In this document: positions 1 to 7,859 of the stretch, piece by piece | Layout: each line of letters begins with the position of its first letter | Numbering within the stretch: position 1 is the first letter of the stretch | Origin: Kribbella capetownensis | Lineage (GTDB): Bacteria > Actinomycetota > Actinomycetes > Propionibacteriales > Kribbellaceae | DNA: 64,000 nucleotides | Assembly: GCF_004331485.1 (NCBI RefSeq) | Contig: NZ_SJKD01000006.1 | Location: 248,001 to 312,000, forward strand | Reading direction: 5' to 3' | Notes under the pieces: model-generated | Told to the model about the DNA's origin: nothing | The model's input: the letters and a program-made list of their open reading frames with translations, nothing else | The model's database searches: none | Translations under genes and position numbers: made by a program

Positions 1-1
1 G

Positions 2-244
2 CTGCTGACCAACGCGGTCAAGCACGCGCAGGCGGACCACGCGGAGATCGCGATCTCCCATGACGGCAACGGCATCGTCGTACTGATCGAGGACGACGGC
101 CGCGGGGACGCCCGGGTCGAGGATGCGGGCGGCCTGGCGGGGCTGCGCCGGCGGCTCGCGGCGTTCGACGGCACCCTGGAGTTGACCAGCCCGGACGGCG
201 GCCCGACTCGTGCAAGGATAACGGTGCCATGCGAATCCTTGTAG
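2..244 (+). CDS. Sensor histidine kinase, C-terminal end (5' truncated by window)
   Basis: This is the last 80 codons of a two-component sensor kinase. The fragment is the ATP-binding (HATPase_c) part: an N-box TNAVKHA near the start, a G1-type DDGRG and a GGLAGLRRRL segment, the pattern of NarL-partner (HisKA_3 class) kinases. The reading frame ends at a TAG at 242-244, 16 bases inside the next gene, so kinase and response regulator are translationally coupled. The sensor and dimerisation parts lie outside the window, so the stimulus is unknown. The family assignment is firm for a fragment of this size. Confidence 0.85.
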   Translation: MLTNAVKHAQADHAEIAISHDGNGIVVLIEDDGRGDARVEDAGGLAGLRRRLAAFDGTLELTSPDGGPTRARITVPCESL

Positions 245-882
245 CCGAAGACCTCTACCTGCTACGGGACGGGATGGTCCGTCTGCTCGAGGCCTACGGG
301 CACGAGGTGGTGGCGACCGCGACCACCGGCCCCGAGACCCTCGATGGACTCCGGAAGTGGAAGCCGGACGTCTCGGTGATCGACGTACGGATGCCACCGA
401 CGCAGACGGACGAGGGCCTGAAGGCCGCACTGGCCGCCCGCCGCGAGGTCCCCGGGCTCCCGGTTCTGATCCTGTCGCAGCATGTCGAGCAGCTCTATGC
501 GCGCGAGCTCCTGACCGACGGCGCCAGCGGTGTCGGGTACCTACTCAAGGAGAGTGTGTTCGAGGCCGATCAGTTCATCGACGCACTCGAACGCGTCGCG
601 GCCGGCGGGACGGCCCTGGATCCGGCCGTCGTCGCCAAGCTGCTTTCCAGCGGTACGTCGAGCAAGCGCCTCGACCGGCTCACCGAGCGCGAGCTGTCCG
701 TGCTCGGCCTGATGGCCGAGGGCCTGTCCAACCAGGCGATCTGTCAACGTCTGTTCATCAGTGAGAGCGCCGTCAGCAAGTACACGACGTCCCTGTTCGG
801 CAAGCTCGGCCTCACCGACGACGACACCAGCAACCGCCGCGTGATGGCCGTCCTCGCCTACCTCGGACTCACCGGCTCCTGA
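229..882 (+). CDS. LuxR/NarL-family response regulator
   Basis: A 217-residue DNA-binding response regulator and partner of the overlapping upstream kinase. The receiver domain (about 1-120) has the acidic pair at E7/D8, phospho-acceptor D52 (VIDVRMPP), S83 and the conserved K107. A linker leads to a LuxR-type helix-turn-helix (about 150-200; LTERELSVLGLMAEGLSN). The ATG at 229 overlaps the kinase frame, a typical coupled arrangement. Its 3' end overlaps the opposite-strand hydrolase by 25 bases. Target genes cannot be told from the sequence. Confidence 0.93.
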   Translation: MRILVAEDLYLLRDGMVRLLEAYGHEVVATATTGPETLDGLRKWKPDVSVIDVRMPPTQTDEGLKAALAARREVPGLPVLILSQHVEQLYARELLTDGASGVGYLLKESVFEADQFIDALERVAAGGTALDPAVVAKLLSSGTSSKRLDRLTERELSVLGLMAEGLSNQAICQRLFISESAVSKYTTSLFGKLGLTDDDTSNRRVMAVLAYLGLTGS

Positions 883-1694
883 GCCCGGGTCTTCAGCTGA
901 TCCGCGAAGAAGCGTTCGACAGTGGGCAGGATCTTGCGGCCGGAGTGGGCGGCGCCTTCGACCATGTCGAAGGTGATGTCGAGGCCATGCGAGCGATAGT
1001 TCCGCTCCAGGGTGCGCAGGCGCTCGATCCGGGTGGTGCCGGTGAGTTCGGCGCCGTCCATCCAGTTGGACTCGCCCGGGTTCATGATCTCCCAGCTCTC
1101 CACGTCCTCGGAGCCGACGACGAGCTGGATCGGCACCCGGCGGAGCGCGTCGAAGTCGATCGGCTGACCGAACTTCTCCTCGAACCCCTTCGTCCCGAGC
1201 CACCACGGCAGCGTGTCGTCCAGCTGGGTGATCCGGCCGGGCGCACCGATCGACGCGGCGGCCAGACGCTCCGGGTGCAGGTAGAGGAACCGGTGCGTGA
1301 ACTGCCCGCCACCGGAGAAGCCGTGCAGGTAGAACCGCTCGGCTGCCACCGGGAACCGGTCCGCCACCTCGTCCACGATCGCCAGCAGCATCCGGTCGAA
1401 CCGGATCCCCTGGTACTCGATGAACTTGAAGTTGTGCAGGTCGTCCGGGTCGACCAGGCCGGCCGGGAAGATCGGCGTCAGCACCACGACCCCCTGCTCC
1501 TCGGCGAAGTCCTCGAGGTGGTTGCGGTACGTCGCTGCGGACCGGGCGGTCCCGTGCTGAACCACCACCAGCGGCGCGCGGTCGTCGTTGGTCAGCCGCT
1601 GCGGCACGTACAAGCAGTAGTGCAGCCGCGGATCCACCTGGGACGCGAAGATCGGGGTCTTGCCACGCTGGTAGACGGTCGAGGTGTTCGCCAT
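858..1694 (-). CDS. Alpha/beta hydrolase, PHB-depolymerase/esterase-like
   Basis: A 278-residue cytoplasmic serine hydrolase. No signal peptide is visible. The nucleophile elbow is GFSGGG (S127). The likely acid is D197 in GSEDVE and the base is H250 in GAAHSG, completing a triad in the expected order; an oxyanion-type QHGTA lies at 46-50. The fold and length match esterase D/PHB-depolymerase-like proteins. The natural substrate is unknown. The gene is divergent from the RpiR regulator at 1784, which probably controls it. Its end overlaps the convergent response regulator by 25 bases. Confidence 0.8.
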   Translation of the reverse strand: MANTSTVYQRGKTPIFASQVDPRLHYCLYVPQRLTNDDRAPLVVVQHGTARSAATYRNHLEDFAEEQGVVVLTPIFPAGLVDPDDLHNFKFIEYQGIRFDRMLLAIVDEVADRFPVAAERFYLHGFSGGGQFTHRFLYLHPERLAAASIGAPGRITQLDDTLPWWLGTKGFEEKFGQPIDFDALRRVPIQLVVGSEDVESWEIMNPGESNWMDGAELTGTTRIERLRTLERNYRSHGLDITFDMVEGAAHSGRKILPTVERFFADQLKTRAQEPVSPR

Positions 1695-1810
1695 GGACTT
1701 CCTTCGGTGAGTCTACGATGTGTTACAGAATAGGGAAGCTTGGATGATTCGTTACAGTCACTACGGGATCGGATAATACACAGATGGTCGATGAGGTAAC
1801 AGGGGTTACA
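1695..1810. promoter_or_regulatory. Divergent promoter region with GTTAC half-sites
   Basis: Four GTTAC half-sites lie here: direct GTTACAG copies at 1722 and 1751, then GTAAC-AGGG-GTTAC at 1796-1809 just inside the regulator gene. A GATAAT -10-like box at 1772-1777 sits six bases before ATG 1784, fitting a leaderless transcript. The repeats are candidate operators for the adjacent RpiR protein. Confidence 0.45.
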
Positions 1811-2674
1811 CGGAATCCGGCGTTGGCCGACCTGCGCCGCCGGATCCGGGATCACTGGGACGAGTTCACGCCCGCGTCCCGCGCGGTCTGCCGGTCACTG
1901 TCCGAGATCTCGCCGGAGCGACTGCTCTACCTGTCCGCGCAGGAGCTCGGCCAGGCGAGCAAGACCAGCAACGCCACGGTGATCCGCACGCTGCAGTCCC
2001 TCGGGTACGCCGGTCTGGCCGAACTGAAGGACCGGGTGGCCACGCCGTTCCGATCGACGACCCGGCGGGAGGAACGGCTACGGGACCGGATGGAGGCCAC
2101 CGGCGGTGACCCCAAGCATGTGTGGGACCGGGTCATCACGGAGTCGATCGAGCGGATCGAGTTCCTGAACCAGCACATGGCGATGGACAAGTACCAGGAA
2201 GCGGTCCGGCTGATGCTGGACGCCCGTGAGTTGGTGATCTACGGGTTCGGCGCGAACTACGTGGCGGCGGAGTACCTGATGCTGAAGCTGCGACGGTTCG
2301 GTCTGCGCAGCCGGTGCATCCGGACGGCCGGATTCCAGCTCGCCGACGACCTGCTCGGCATCGGGTCCGAGGACGTGGTGATCGTGATCGCACCGGGCCG
2401 GCTCATCATCGACGGCGAGGTCGTGATCGACCGGGCCAGGGCCGTCGGCGCCGGCATCATCCTGCTCAGCGAGGAGCATGTGGCCGAGCGATTGGCGGAC
2501 GACGTGACGGTGGCGATCCACGTGCCGAACACGGTCACCGGGATCACCGCGGAGATGCTGACGACGATCGTCACCGCGGACGCCCTCGCGCAGGCGGTGG
2601 CGGCGGCGGACGCGGAGCGCACGCTGGAGACGTCGCACACGCTGGAGTCCCTGCGCCAGCAACTAGGTTTCTGA
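1784..2674 (+). CDS. MurR/RpiR-family transcriptional regulator
   Basis: A 296-residue regulator with an N-terminal helix-turn-helix of the RpiR type (about 20-90; includes LGQASKTSNATVIRTLQSLG) and a C-terminal SIS sugar-phosphate-binding domain (about 125-265; LVIYGFGANYVAAEYL, VVIVIAPG). Members sense phosphosugars or related metabolites. The gene is divergent from the hydrolase at 858-1694, the likely target along with itself. There is no Shine-Dalgarno sequence before ATG 1784 but a -10-like box ends six bases upstream, so the mRNA is probably leaderless. Confidence 0.9.
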   Translation: MVDEVTGVTRNPALADLRRRIRDHWDEFTPASRAVCRSLSEISPERLLYLSAQELGQASKTSNATVIRTLQSLGYAGLAELKDRVATPFRSTTRREERLRDRMEATGGDPKHVWDRVITESIERIEFLNQHMAMDKYQEAVRLMLDARELVIYGFGANYVAAEYLMLKLRRFGLRSRCIRTAGFQLADDLLGIGSEDVVIVIAPGRLIIDGEVVIDRARAVGAGIILLSEEHVAERLADDVTVAIHVPNTVTGITAEMLTTIVTADALAQAVAAADAERTLETSHTLESLRQQLGF

Positions 2675-2791
2675 CCGGGTTTGTTGCTCGAGGCGTGCGA
2701 CTCTTCGGCGATCTCAGATTGCGACGACCGGGGCGGTGCGGTCACCGATAGCATCGACCCGGACCCATTCGACCCTGCGGAGGACTACCTG

Positions 2792-3115
2792 ATGATCTTC
2801 ATCACCGCCAAGTTCCGGGTGAAGCCGGAGCACGCCGAGAACTGGCCTTCGATCACCGCCGACTTCACCGCCGCGACGCGCGCCGAGCCCGGCTGCCTCT
2901 GGTTCGACTGGTCGCGCTCACTGGACGACGCGAACGAGTACGTCCTGGTCGAAGCCTTCGCCGACGACGACGGCGCCACCGCACACGTCACCTCCGACCA
3001 CTTCAAGGCCGCCCAGCAGCACCTCCCGCCGCACCTGGTCGAGACCCCCCGCATCGTCAACTTCAAGCTCCCCCAATCCGACTGGTCCGAACTCGGCGAA
3101 CTCGCCGTCAAGTAG
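2792..3115 (+). CDS. Antibiotic biosynthesis monooxygenase (ABM) family protein
   Basis: A 107-residue single-domain ABM/YgiN-like protein, a small dimeric alpha+beta barrel family that includes quinol monooxygenases. Typical features are the N-terminal ITAKFRVKPEHAENW and EPGCLWFDWSRS, and the HFKAAQQHLP helix. The frame is open upstream, but ATG 2792 is preferred because GGAGGA lies seven bases before it and homology starts there. The substrate is unknown and no cofactor motif is expected in this family. Confidence 0.85.
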   Translation: MIFITAKFRVKPEHAENWPSITADFTAATRAEPGCLWFDWSRSLDDANEYVLVEAFADDDGATAHVTSDHFKAAQQHLPPHLVETPRIVNFKLPQSDWSELGELAVK

Positions 3116-3227
3116 CTCAGCCCGGCTCGACGACAACGGTGTTCCGGGCGGCTCACCGCAAATATGGTTCGCGGAGTGGCTGGGATCACCTACCGCGCTC
3201 TGGTTGGCGAGGCGGAGGGGCGTGGGC

Positions 3228-3440
3228 ATGGCACCCAGGAACGCGACTCGGGATCAACTGGCGGGTGCGGCGCGGGCTGCGCTCGGTGGCGGGCGTCGAT
3301 TGGTGGTGGTCGAGCGACTGACCGGCGGCACCACCAGGGCGTGTACCGGCTGACGATGGATGACGCGACGACGGCGATCGCCTACCTGTTGGACGAGGCC
3401 GAGAACTACTGGCCGGAGACCGACTGGGACGGCGATCTCG
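3228..3440 (+). pseudogene. Phosphotransferase-family gene fragment (frameshifted, 3' truncated)
   Basis: From ATG 3228, with a GGAGGGG ribosome site seven bases upstream, the frame reads through RLVVVERLTGGTT and hits a stop at 3351. Shifting by one base near 3335 restores GVYRLTMDDATTAIAYL and ENYWPETDWD, which look like the N-terminus of aminoglycoside-phosphotransferase-like kinases. Similarity stops at about 3440, where sequence from the convergent amidohydrolase remnant begins. The gene therefore has a one-base deletion and has lost its catalytic C-terminal part. The family is recognised from motif memory only. Confidence 0.55.
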
Positions 3441-4116
3441 CGGCGCGAACCCGATCGCCCAACTGGTGTCGGTTTAGACCTGCTTGCCGGCCTCGATCCA
3501 GTTGAAGAACCGCTCGTTGATCAGCTTGGTGTCCGCTCATGCCGCCGCCGAAGTGCACGAAGTGGATCTTGACGTCGTCTCCGTAGCGGTCGACCAGCTT
3601 GCCGATCTGGTCGATGTCGGACGCCGCACCGGGCGAAGTGTGGACGTGTACGACGAGGCCGCGCTCGCGTGCTGTGCTGAAGATCTGCTCGAGTTGCGGA
3701 GCGCACTCCGGATCCTCGACAGCCCCGCCCAGCAGGAAGCTGGTCTTCAACGCGACCACGCCCGGCTCGCCAGCCAGGGCGAGCGCCGCAGTAGTGAGCT
3801 CGGCGTCCTGCGGCCGCGGCGAGACCCACAACCCGCAGCGGATCCGATCGTCCTTGGCCGCCGCCTCGATCACCAGCGGGTTGAAACCGAAGGACACCGA
3901 AGCGTCCGGCACCCCGTAGTTGGGCAGCACGAGCGCCCGCTCGGCACCCTCCCGGTCGAGGTCCTCGATCAGCTCGGCAACCGTAGCCCGGGCCAGGATG
4001 TCCGGATTGGCCGGCGGCCCGCCGTAGAACGGGAACGCAGGCATGATGCCCAGGTGGCGATGCGCGTCATTCGTCAGCTTCTCGGTCAGCCTCCGACGGT
4101 GACCGCAGAAGATTTC
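3438..4116 (-). pseudogene. Amidohydrolase-family gene remnant (frameshift, nonsense codon, truncated)
   Basis: The protein frame reads from about 4116 (EIFCGHRRRLTEKLTND, with no start codon left; the first ATG is internal at 4044) through PDILARATVAELIEDLDREG, a strand containing LVVHVHTSPGA, and VHFGGGMSGH. After GGGMSGH (about 3540) a one-base shift restores KLINERFFNWIEAGKQV. A TAA then replaces an expected Tyr codon before TDTSWAIGFAPR. Similarity ends at about 3438, where the phosphotransferase fragment begins. It has a frameshift, a nonsense mutation and losses at both ends, so it is a pseudogene of a metal-dependent TIM-barrel hydrolase (Amidohydro_2-like). Confidence 0.6.
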
Positions 4117-4160
4117 CTATGCAATAGCAGCCTCTACTATCCGACACAGGCGGGCTGGAC

Positions 4161-4436
4161 CTAGAGGCTGAAGGCTATCGACCGCAGGATCAGAGCCGCG
4201 ACGAACACCACGGTGAAGGCGAGGTCGATCGCCAGCCCGCCGGCCCGCAGTGGCGGCAGCCTCCGCCGTACCGGCGCGATCACCGGCTCCGTCCAGGCAT
4301 GAGTCACCGAACGCACCCGGCCGGCCCGCTGACCGCCGCTCGCCAGCAAACCCGTCCAGTCCAGCACCATCCGCACGATCAGCAGCAGAATGAACGCCGT
4401 CAAGGCGTACCCGACCAGGGCTCCGATGATGCTCAT
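4161..4436 (-). CDS. YggT family membrane protein
   Basis: A 91-residue inner-membrane protein with two hydrophobic segments: SIIGALVGYALTAFILLLIV near the N-terminus and AIDLAFTVVFVAALILRSIA at the C-terminus, flanking a TEPVIAPVRRRLPP loop that is the YggT family signature. ATG 4436 is chosen because GGAGGAG precedes it by seven bases; the longer frame upstream is arginine-rich and not family-like. YggT proteins are linked to division or osmotic functions in bacteria, but here the gene is outside its usual sepF/divIVA setting. Confidence 0.85.
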   Translation of the reverse strand: MSIIGALVGYALTAFILLLIVRMVLDWTGLLASGGQRAGRVRSVTHAWTEPVIAPVRRRLPPLRAGGLAIDLAFTVVFVAALILRSIAFSL

Positions 4437-4540
4437 GACCAATCTCCTCCGTGAGGGCCGCACCGGCCATCTCACCAGTATCAACGCCGCCGGCCACGTC
4501 GAAGTGTCCTCGTCCGCAGCTTCTTAGCTGACTATCAGGC

Positions 4541-4577
4541 AAACGAAGGCCCGGACCTGATGGTCCGGGCCTTCTTC
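4541..4577. terminator. Rho-independent terminator, copy 1 of a 37-nt exact repeat
   Basis: A perfect 12-bp stem (AAGGCCCGGACC, 4546-4557, with 4562-4573) closes a TGAT loop. On the minus strand it follows the MFS gene and is trailed by a T-rich tail (CGTTTG). The same 37 bases recur exactly at 6549-6585. Confidence 0.85.
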
Positions 4578-4588
4578 GGGCCCGTTGC

Positions 4589-6016
4589 TTACTGCTGCGG
4601 TTCCGATGGTGCCTGGCGAGGCATCAGGGCGACGATCGGGAGGCTGAGGGCCGTAATGGCCAGAACGACGATCAGCGTGACCTTCATCGCGTGGGCCAGT
4701 CCGGAGGTCGCGGCGTGGAAGAAGACCGACGTGACCGCGGCCGAGCCGATCGCCGATGCGAGTTGCTGGATCGAACTCAGCGAGCCGCTGGCGCTGCCGG
4801 CCTCGTCAGGTGTCGCGTCGCCGAGAGCAACGGTGGGGATCGTGGTGAAGCTGAGGCCGCTGCCGATGCCGACGACGATGAACGCCGGCGCCAGCGCCCA
4901 GATGCTGAGGCTCGTACCGAAGTGATCGACCAGGACGAGGACCCAGCCGCAACCGGCGAGGGCAACCGCGAGGCCGATGACGACGAGCCTGCGGCCGAAC
5001 TTGCTGACCAGGCCACCCATGGCGGCGAACGCGGCGGCGATGAGCCCCACGGTGAGCGGCACCAGGCCGAGCGAGGCGTCCCGCGGGCTGGCGTGCAGCC
5101 CTTCCTGCAGGAACAGCGACAGTACGAAGATCAGGCCGGTGCCGGCCGCGAAGACGGCCAGGCCCACGAGCATCGCGGAAGTGAAGCCCCGGTTCTTCAG
5201 CAGCGACGGCATGATCAGCGGGTGGGCCGCGGTGCGCTGACGGTAGGCGAAGGCTGCGAAGAACAGGACGCCGACGGTGATCGAGGTGACGGGGACGACG
5301 CTCCAGCCGTTGGTCGAGCCCTCGATCAGGCCGTACAGCAGCCCGATCATCGCAACCGCGAGGAGGCCGGAGCCCCAACCGTCGACGACGGTAGTGCGGT
5401 CGCCGCCGTCACGCGGCAGGATCTTGGCGGCCAGGACCAGGCCGATGCTGCCGAGGATGAGGTTGATCAGGAAGATCGGGCGCCAGGACAGACCGAACAG
5501 GTCGGCACTGATGATGAATCCGGCCAGGACCGGGCCGGCGACACTGGACAAACCGAGAACCGGGCCGAACAGCCCGAACGCCTTGGCAAGCATGTCGCGG
5601 CTGAACGCCTTCGTCATGATCGCCATGCCTTGCGGGATGAGGAGAGCCCCGAACGCACCTTGGGCAATCCGGGCGGCGATGAGCAGGGTCGGGTCAGGTG
5701 AGAACCCGGCGACTGCCGAGGCCAGGGTGAACCCGCCCATGCCGATCAGGAAAAGCCTGCGCTGGCCGAACTTGTCACCCAACCGCCCGCCGACCAGCAG
5801 CAGGACACCCATGGCGAGCATGTACGCCGGTCCCAACCACTTGATCAGACTCACACCGCCGTGGAGCTCGTCGGCGATGGTGGGCGCGGCGATGTTCGTG
5901 ACGGTCGCATCGATGACATCGAGGGCGTCGGCAAGCAAAACCAGCGCCAGGATGGCCCACACCCGGTGACTGGAGCGGCGTACGACGTCTGTGGTCGGCT
6001 CCGTCAAGACAGTCAT
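4589..6016 (-). CDS. MFS drug-efflux transporter, DHA2 (14-helix) type
   Basis: A 475-residue integral membrane protein with about 14 predicted hydrophobic helices. The motif LADALDVIDATVTNIAAPTI in helix 1 and the GGRLGDKFGQRR loop are typical of proton-driven DHA2/EmrB-QacA exporters. ATG 6016 follows GGGAAGG at about ten bases. The gene ends just before a strong terminator. It sits downstream of the YCII protein gene with 98 bases between, so the two could be co-transcribed. The substrate is not predictable. Confidence 0.88.
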   Translation of the reverse strand: MTVLTEPTTDVVRRSSHRVWAILALVLLADALDVIDATVTNIAAPTIADELHGGVSLIKWLGPAYMLAMGVLLLVGGRLGDKFGQRRLFLIGMGGFTLASAVAGFSPDPTLLIAARIAQGAFGALLIPQGMAIMTKAFSRDMLAKAFGLFGPVLGLSSVAGPVLAGFIISADLFGLSWRPIFLINLILGSIGLVLAAKILPRDGGDRTTVVDGWGSGLLAVAMIGLLYGLIEGSTNGWSVVPVTSITVGVLFFAAFAYRQRTAAHPLIMPSLLKNRGFTSAMLVGLAVFAAGTGLIFVLSLFLQEGLHASPRDASLGLVPLTVGLIAAAFAAMGGLVSKFGRRLVVIGLAVALAGCGWVLVLVDHFGTSLSIWALAPAFIVVGIGSGLSFTTIPTVALGDATPDEAGSASGSLSSIQQLASAIGSAAVTSVFFHAATSGLAHAMKVTLIVVLAITALSLPIVALMPRQAPSEPQQ

Positions 6017-6114
6017 GAGGAACGTCCTTCCCTACCCAGGGGCGCCCCTCCTGGGCGGCCTCTCACCCCCACTACGAACGCCCCTGCGCCGATCCGACAT
6101 CGCGCGCCCGTCGC

Positions 6115-6438
6115 TCACTGGAAGGGCCGTACCTCGATCTTGCGATCGCAGACCTTCGACGCCTCGGCGGCGAGCTTCAGCACCACATCCAGATCGGGGG
6201 CCTCCCACACCCAGACGCCGGCGAGGTACTCCTTCGACTCCACAAACGGCCCGTCGCTGAACACCGCCTGCTCGCCCCGGTTGTCGATGACCGTGGCCTC
6301 GTCGGTGTCCGCCAGTCCGCCCGAGAAGACCCAGTAGCCCTCGGCGATCAGCCGCTCGTTGAACACGCTGATGGCAGGCCGCCGGTCCGTGCTGCCTGGA
6401 TTGCTCTTGTCATCGATCACGGAAACCAGATAACGCAT
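6115..6438 (-). CDS. YCII-related domain protein (DGPF type)
   Basis: A 107-residue protein of the YCII/PhnB-like DGPF family: N-terminal MRYLVSVIDD, the GYWVFSGGLAD strand and the diagnostic SDGPFVESKEYLAG. These ferredoxin-like-fold proteins are often encoded beside ECF sigma factors, but no sigma gene adjoins this one. A GGAG sequence lies about 12 bases before the ATG. The biochemical role is unknown; a His/Asp pair seen in some YCII enzymes is not obvious. Confidence 0.85.
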   Translation of the reverse strand: MRYLVSVIDDKSNPGSTDRRPAISVFNERLIAEGYWVFSGGLADTDEATVIDNRGEQAVFSDGPFVESKEYLAGVWVWEAPDLDVVLKLAAEASKVCDRKIEVRPFQ

Positions 6439-6548
6439 CTGAAGATCATCTCCTCTGGTGTCAAGACAACGTGGTTCGGCTCACCTCTCCTACGAACCCA
6501 ACCACCCCGATCCGACACCCTCCAGACGTCTTTGCAGCCGCCAAGCAA

Positions 6549-6585
6549 AAACGAAGGCCCGGACCTGATGGTCCGGGCCTTCTTC
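6549..6585. terminator. Terminator hairpin, copy 2 of the 37-nt repeat
   Basis: Identical over 37 bases to 4541-4577, with the same 12-bp stem and TGAT loop. It lies upstream of the YCII gene start and at the left edge of the decayed region, so it no longer follows any intact gene. It may mark the end of a lost transcription unit. Confidence 0.75.
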
Positions 6586-6652
6586 CGTAGTCCTCGGCCA
6601 GCTAAACCTCAACCCCGTCTACGCGCATCCAGCCCCTACCGATCGGGTCATC

Positions 6653-6812
6653 CCGAAGAGATTCACAGATCGCCGCCGACGTGTCACGCAACTGGTGCGA
6701 GACGAGGTCGTCAGGCGCTACGGGTCAGGGGAGGCAGCGTTGGAGGTAGCCGAGGAATGTGGCATCGGAAAGACGACAGTCCTCAAGATGGCGAAGCTAC
6801 CTGACTCCCGAA
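6653..6812 (+). pseudogene. Helix-turn-helix fragment of a recombinase-like gene
   Basis: The frame reads KRFTDRRRRVTQLV, then VVRRYGSGEAALEVAEECGI and GKTTVLKMAK, which resembles the helix-turn-helix near the C-terminus of serine recombinases or related small mobile-element proteins. There is no convincing start upstream; GTG 6695 is only an internal candidate. After about residue KLPDSRKP the frame continues into sequence that matches a different protein family (helicase C-terminus). It is therefore a fused gene fragment. Confidence 0.45.
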
Positions 6813-6814
6813 AG

Positions 6815-7437
6815 CCGACATACGAGGCGATCCAGGACATGGCCCCGGAGCCGGAGGCTGTTGCCATCGAGATCAAGACCGACGAACGGGTCGACTCCGT
6901 TGACACCGACCGCAACCCGTTGCCGACCGAGAGAAGACACCTCCTCTCCACCCGGACGGCGACTACCCGCTCGAACTGAAGATGGCGCAGAACCGCTGGG
7001 AGCGGGCCGCCATCAGGTATGAGCGGGACCTCGGTACTCTCGTGGGCTGGTACCGCAACCCATCAGCGGCCGGCAAGAACTCACTCCGGATTGCACACAA
7101 GTCGGGGGAAGTCTGGAGGTCGGTCCAGCCGGACTTCGTGTTCGTGCACAGGAACGGCGACAACCTGCTCCCCTCCATCATCGACCCGCACAGTGCGCAC
7201 CAGGGCGATGCAGCCCCCAAGTTGAAGGCGCTCGCCGAGTACGCCGACGAGCACGGCGATCAGTTCGATCGCATCATCGGGATCGGTGTCGAGAAGGGCA
7301 AGATCCTCTACGGCCTGGACTTGAAAGACTCAAAGATCAGGCAGGCGGTGTATGAGTCGCCGTCCGACTAAGACTCTATTGAGCGCCTGTATGAGAAGCA
7401 CGGGACGAAGTACGCGACCATCCCCGGAGATCTCTGA
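6815..7437 (+). pseudogene. DEAD/DEAH helicase (restriction type III Res-like) C-terminal remnant
   Basis: The remnant starts at TYEAIQDMAPEPEAV, shifts by one base near 6950, then runs HPDGDYPLELKMAQNRWERA, GWYRNPSAAGKNS, QPDFVFVHRNGDNLLPSIID and LADY-like EYADEHGDQFDRI. This resembles the nuclease-like C-terminal domain found in long restriction/defence helicases. A TAA at 7369-7371 interrupts the frame, which continues SIERLYEKHGTKYATIPGDL to a TGA at 7435. The N-terminal helicase core is missing. The result is a dead fragment of a likely defence or restriction gene. Confidence 0.6.
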
Positions 7438-7859
7438 GCCCACAGTTGTCGGTGCTGCTCGATGAGATCGATGACGTGATGCAGCGTCGCGACGTGACCG
7501 CGTATAGTCCGTGGGCTTAATCCACCACCTCGCGACTTCTCTCGGCTGGCGGGACGTTGCGCCGAAGAAGCATGCAAATGACTGAGACCCTGCTGTCGGG
7601 ACCGAGATGAGCGAGCCGCAATTCGTCGAGACCATCTCGCAAGGGAAATTGGAGCCGCTGGCCGCTGCCGTACTGAACGCCGGGGTCCTCGACGGGGAGG
7701 TGCTCGGTGCAGCCTGGAGTCGTGATCGACGAAGCTTGGCGAGCCGATTACCGGCTCATGCCAGTACGACACGCACGCCATGGCCCCGCGTCGCAGGTCG
7801 CGCAGCAAAGCAACGCCACTGATTGAGCCGCGATGAAGCACGTTCGGTAGTGTCGTAGC
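7438..7859. other. Intergenic remnant region without a supported gene
   Basis: Short open stretches occur (for example LSVLLDEIDDVMQRRD near 7450-7490 and a 71-codon frame from ATG 7607), but none has a ribosome site, recognisable family or sensible C-terminus. The right end holds the promoter for the Nudix gene: TAGTGT at 7848-7853 lies six bases before GTG 7860, with TTGAGC at 7823-7828 as a possible -35. Confidence 0.5.

Noticed and set aside
7607..7822. 71-codon ORF before the Nudix gene
   Set aside because: The first 40 codons look protein-like but no family, weak start context and a random basic C-terminus; within the decayed zone.
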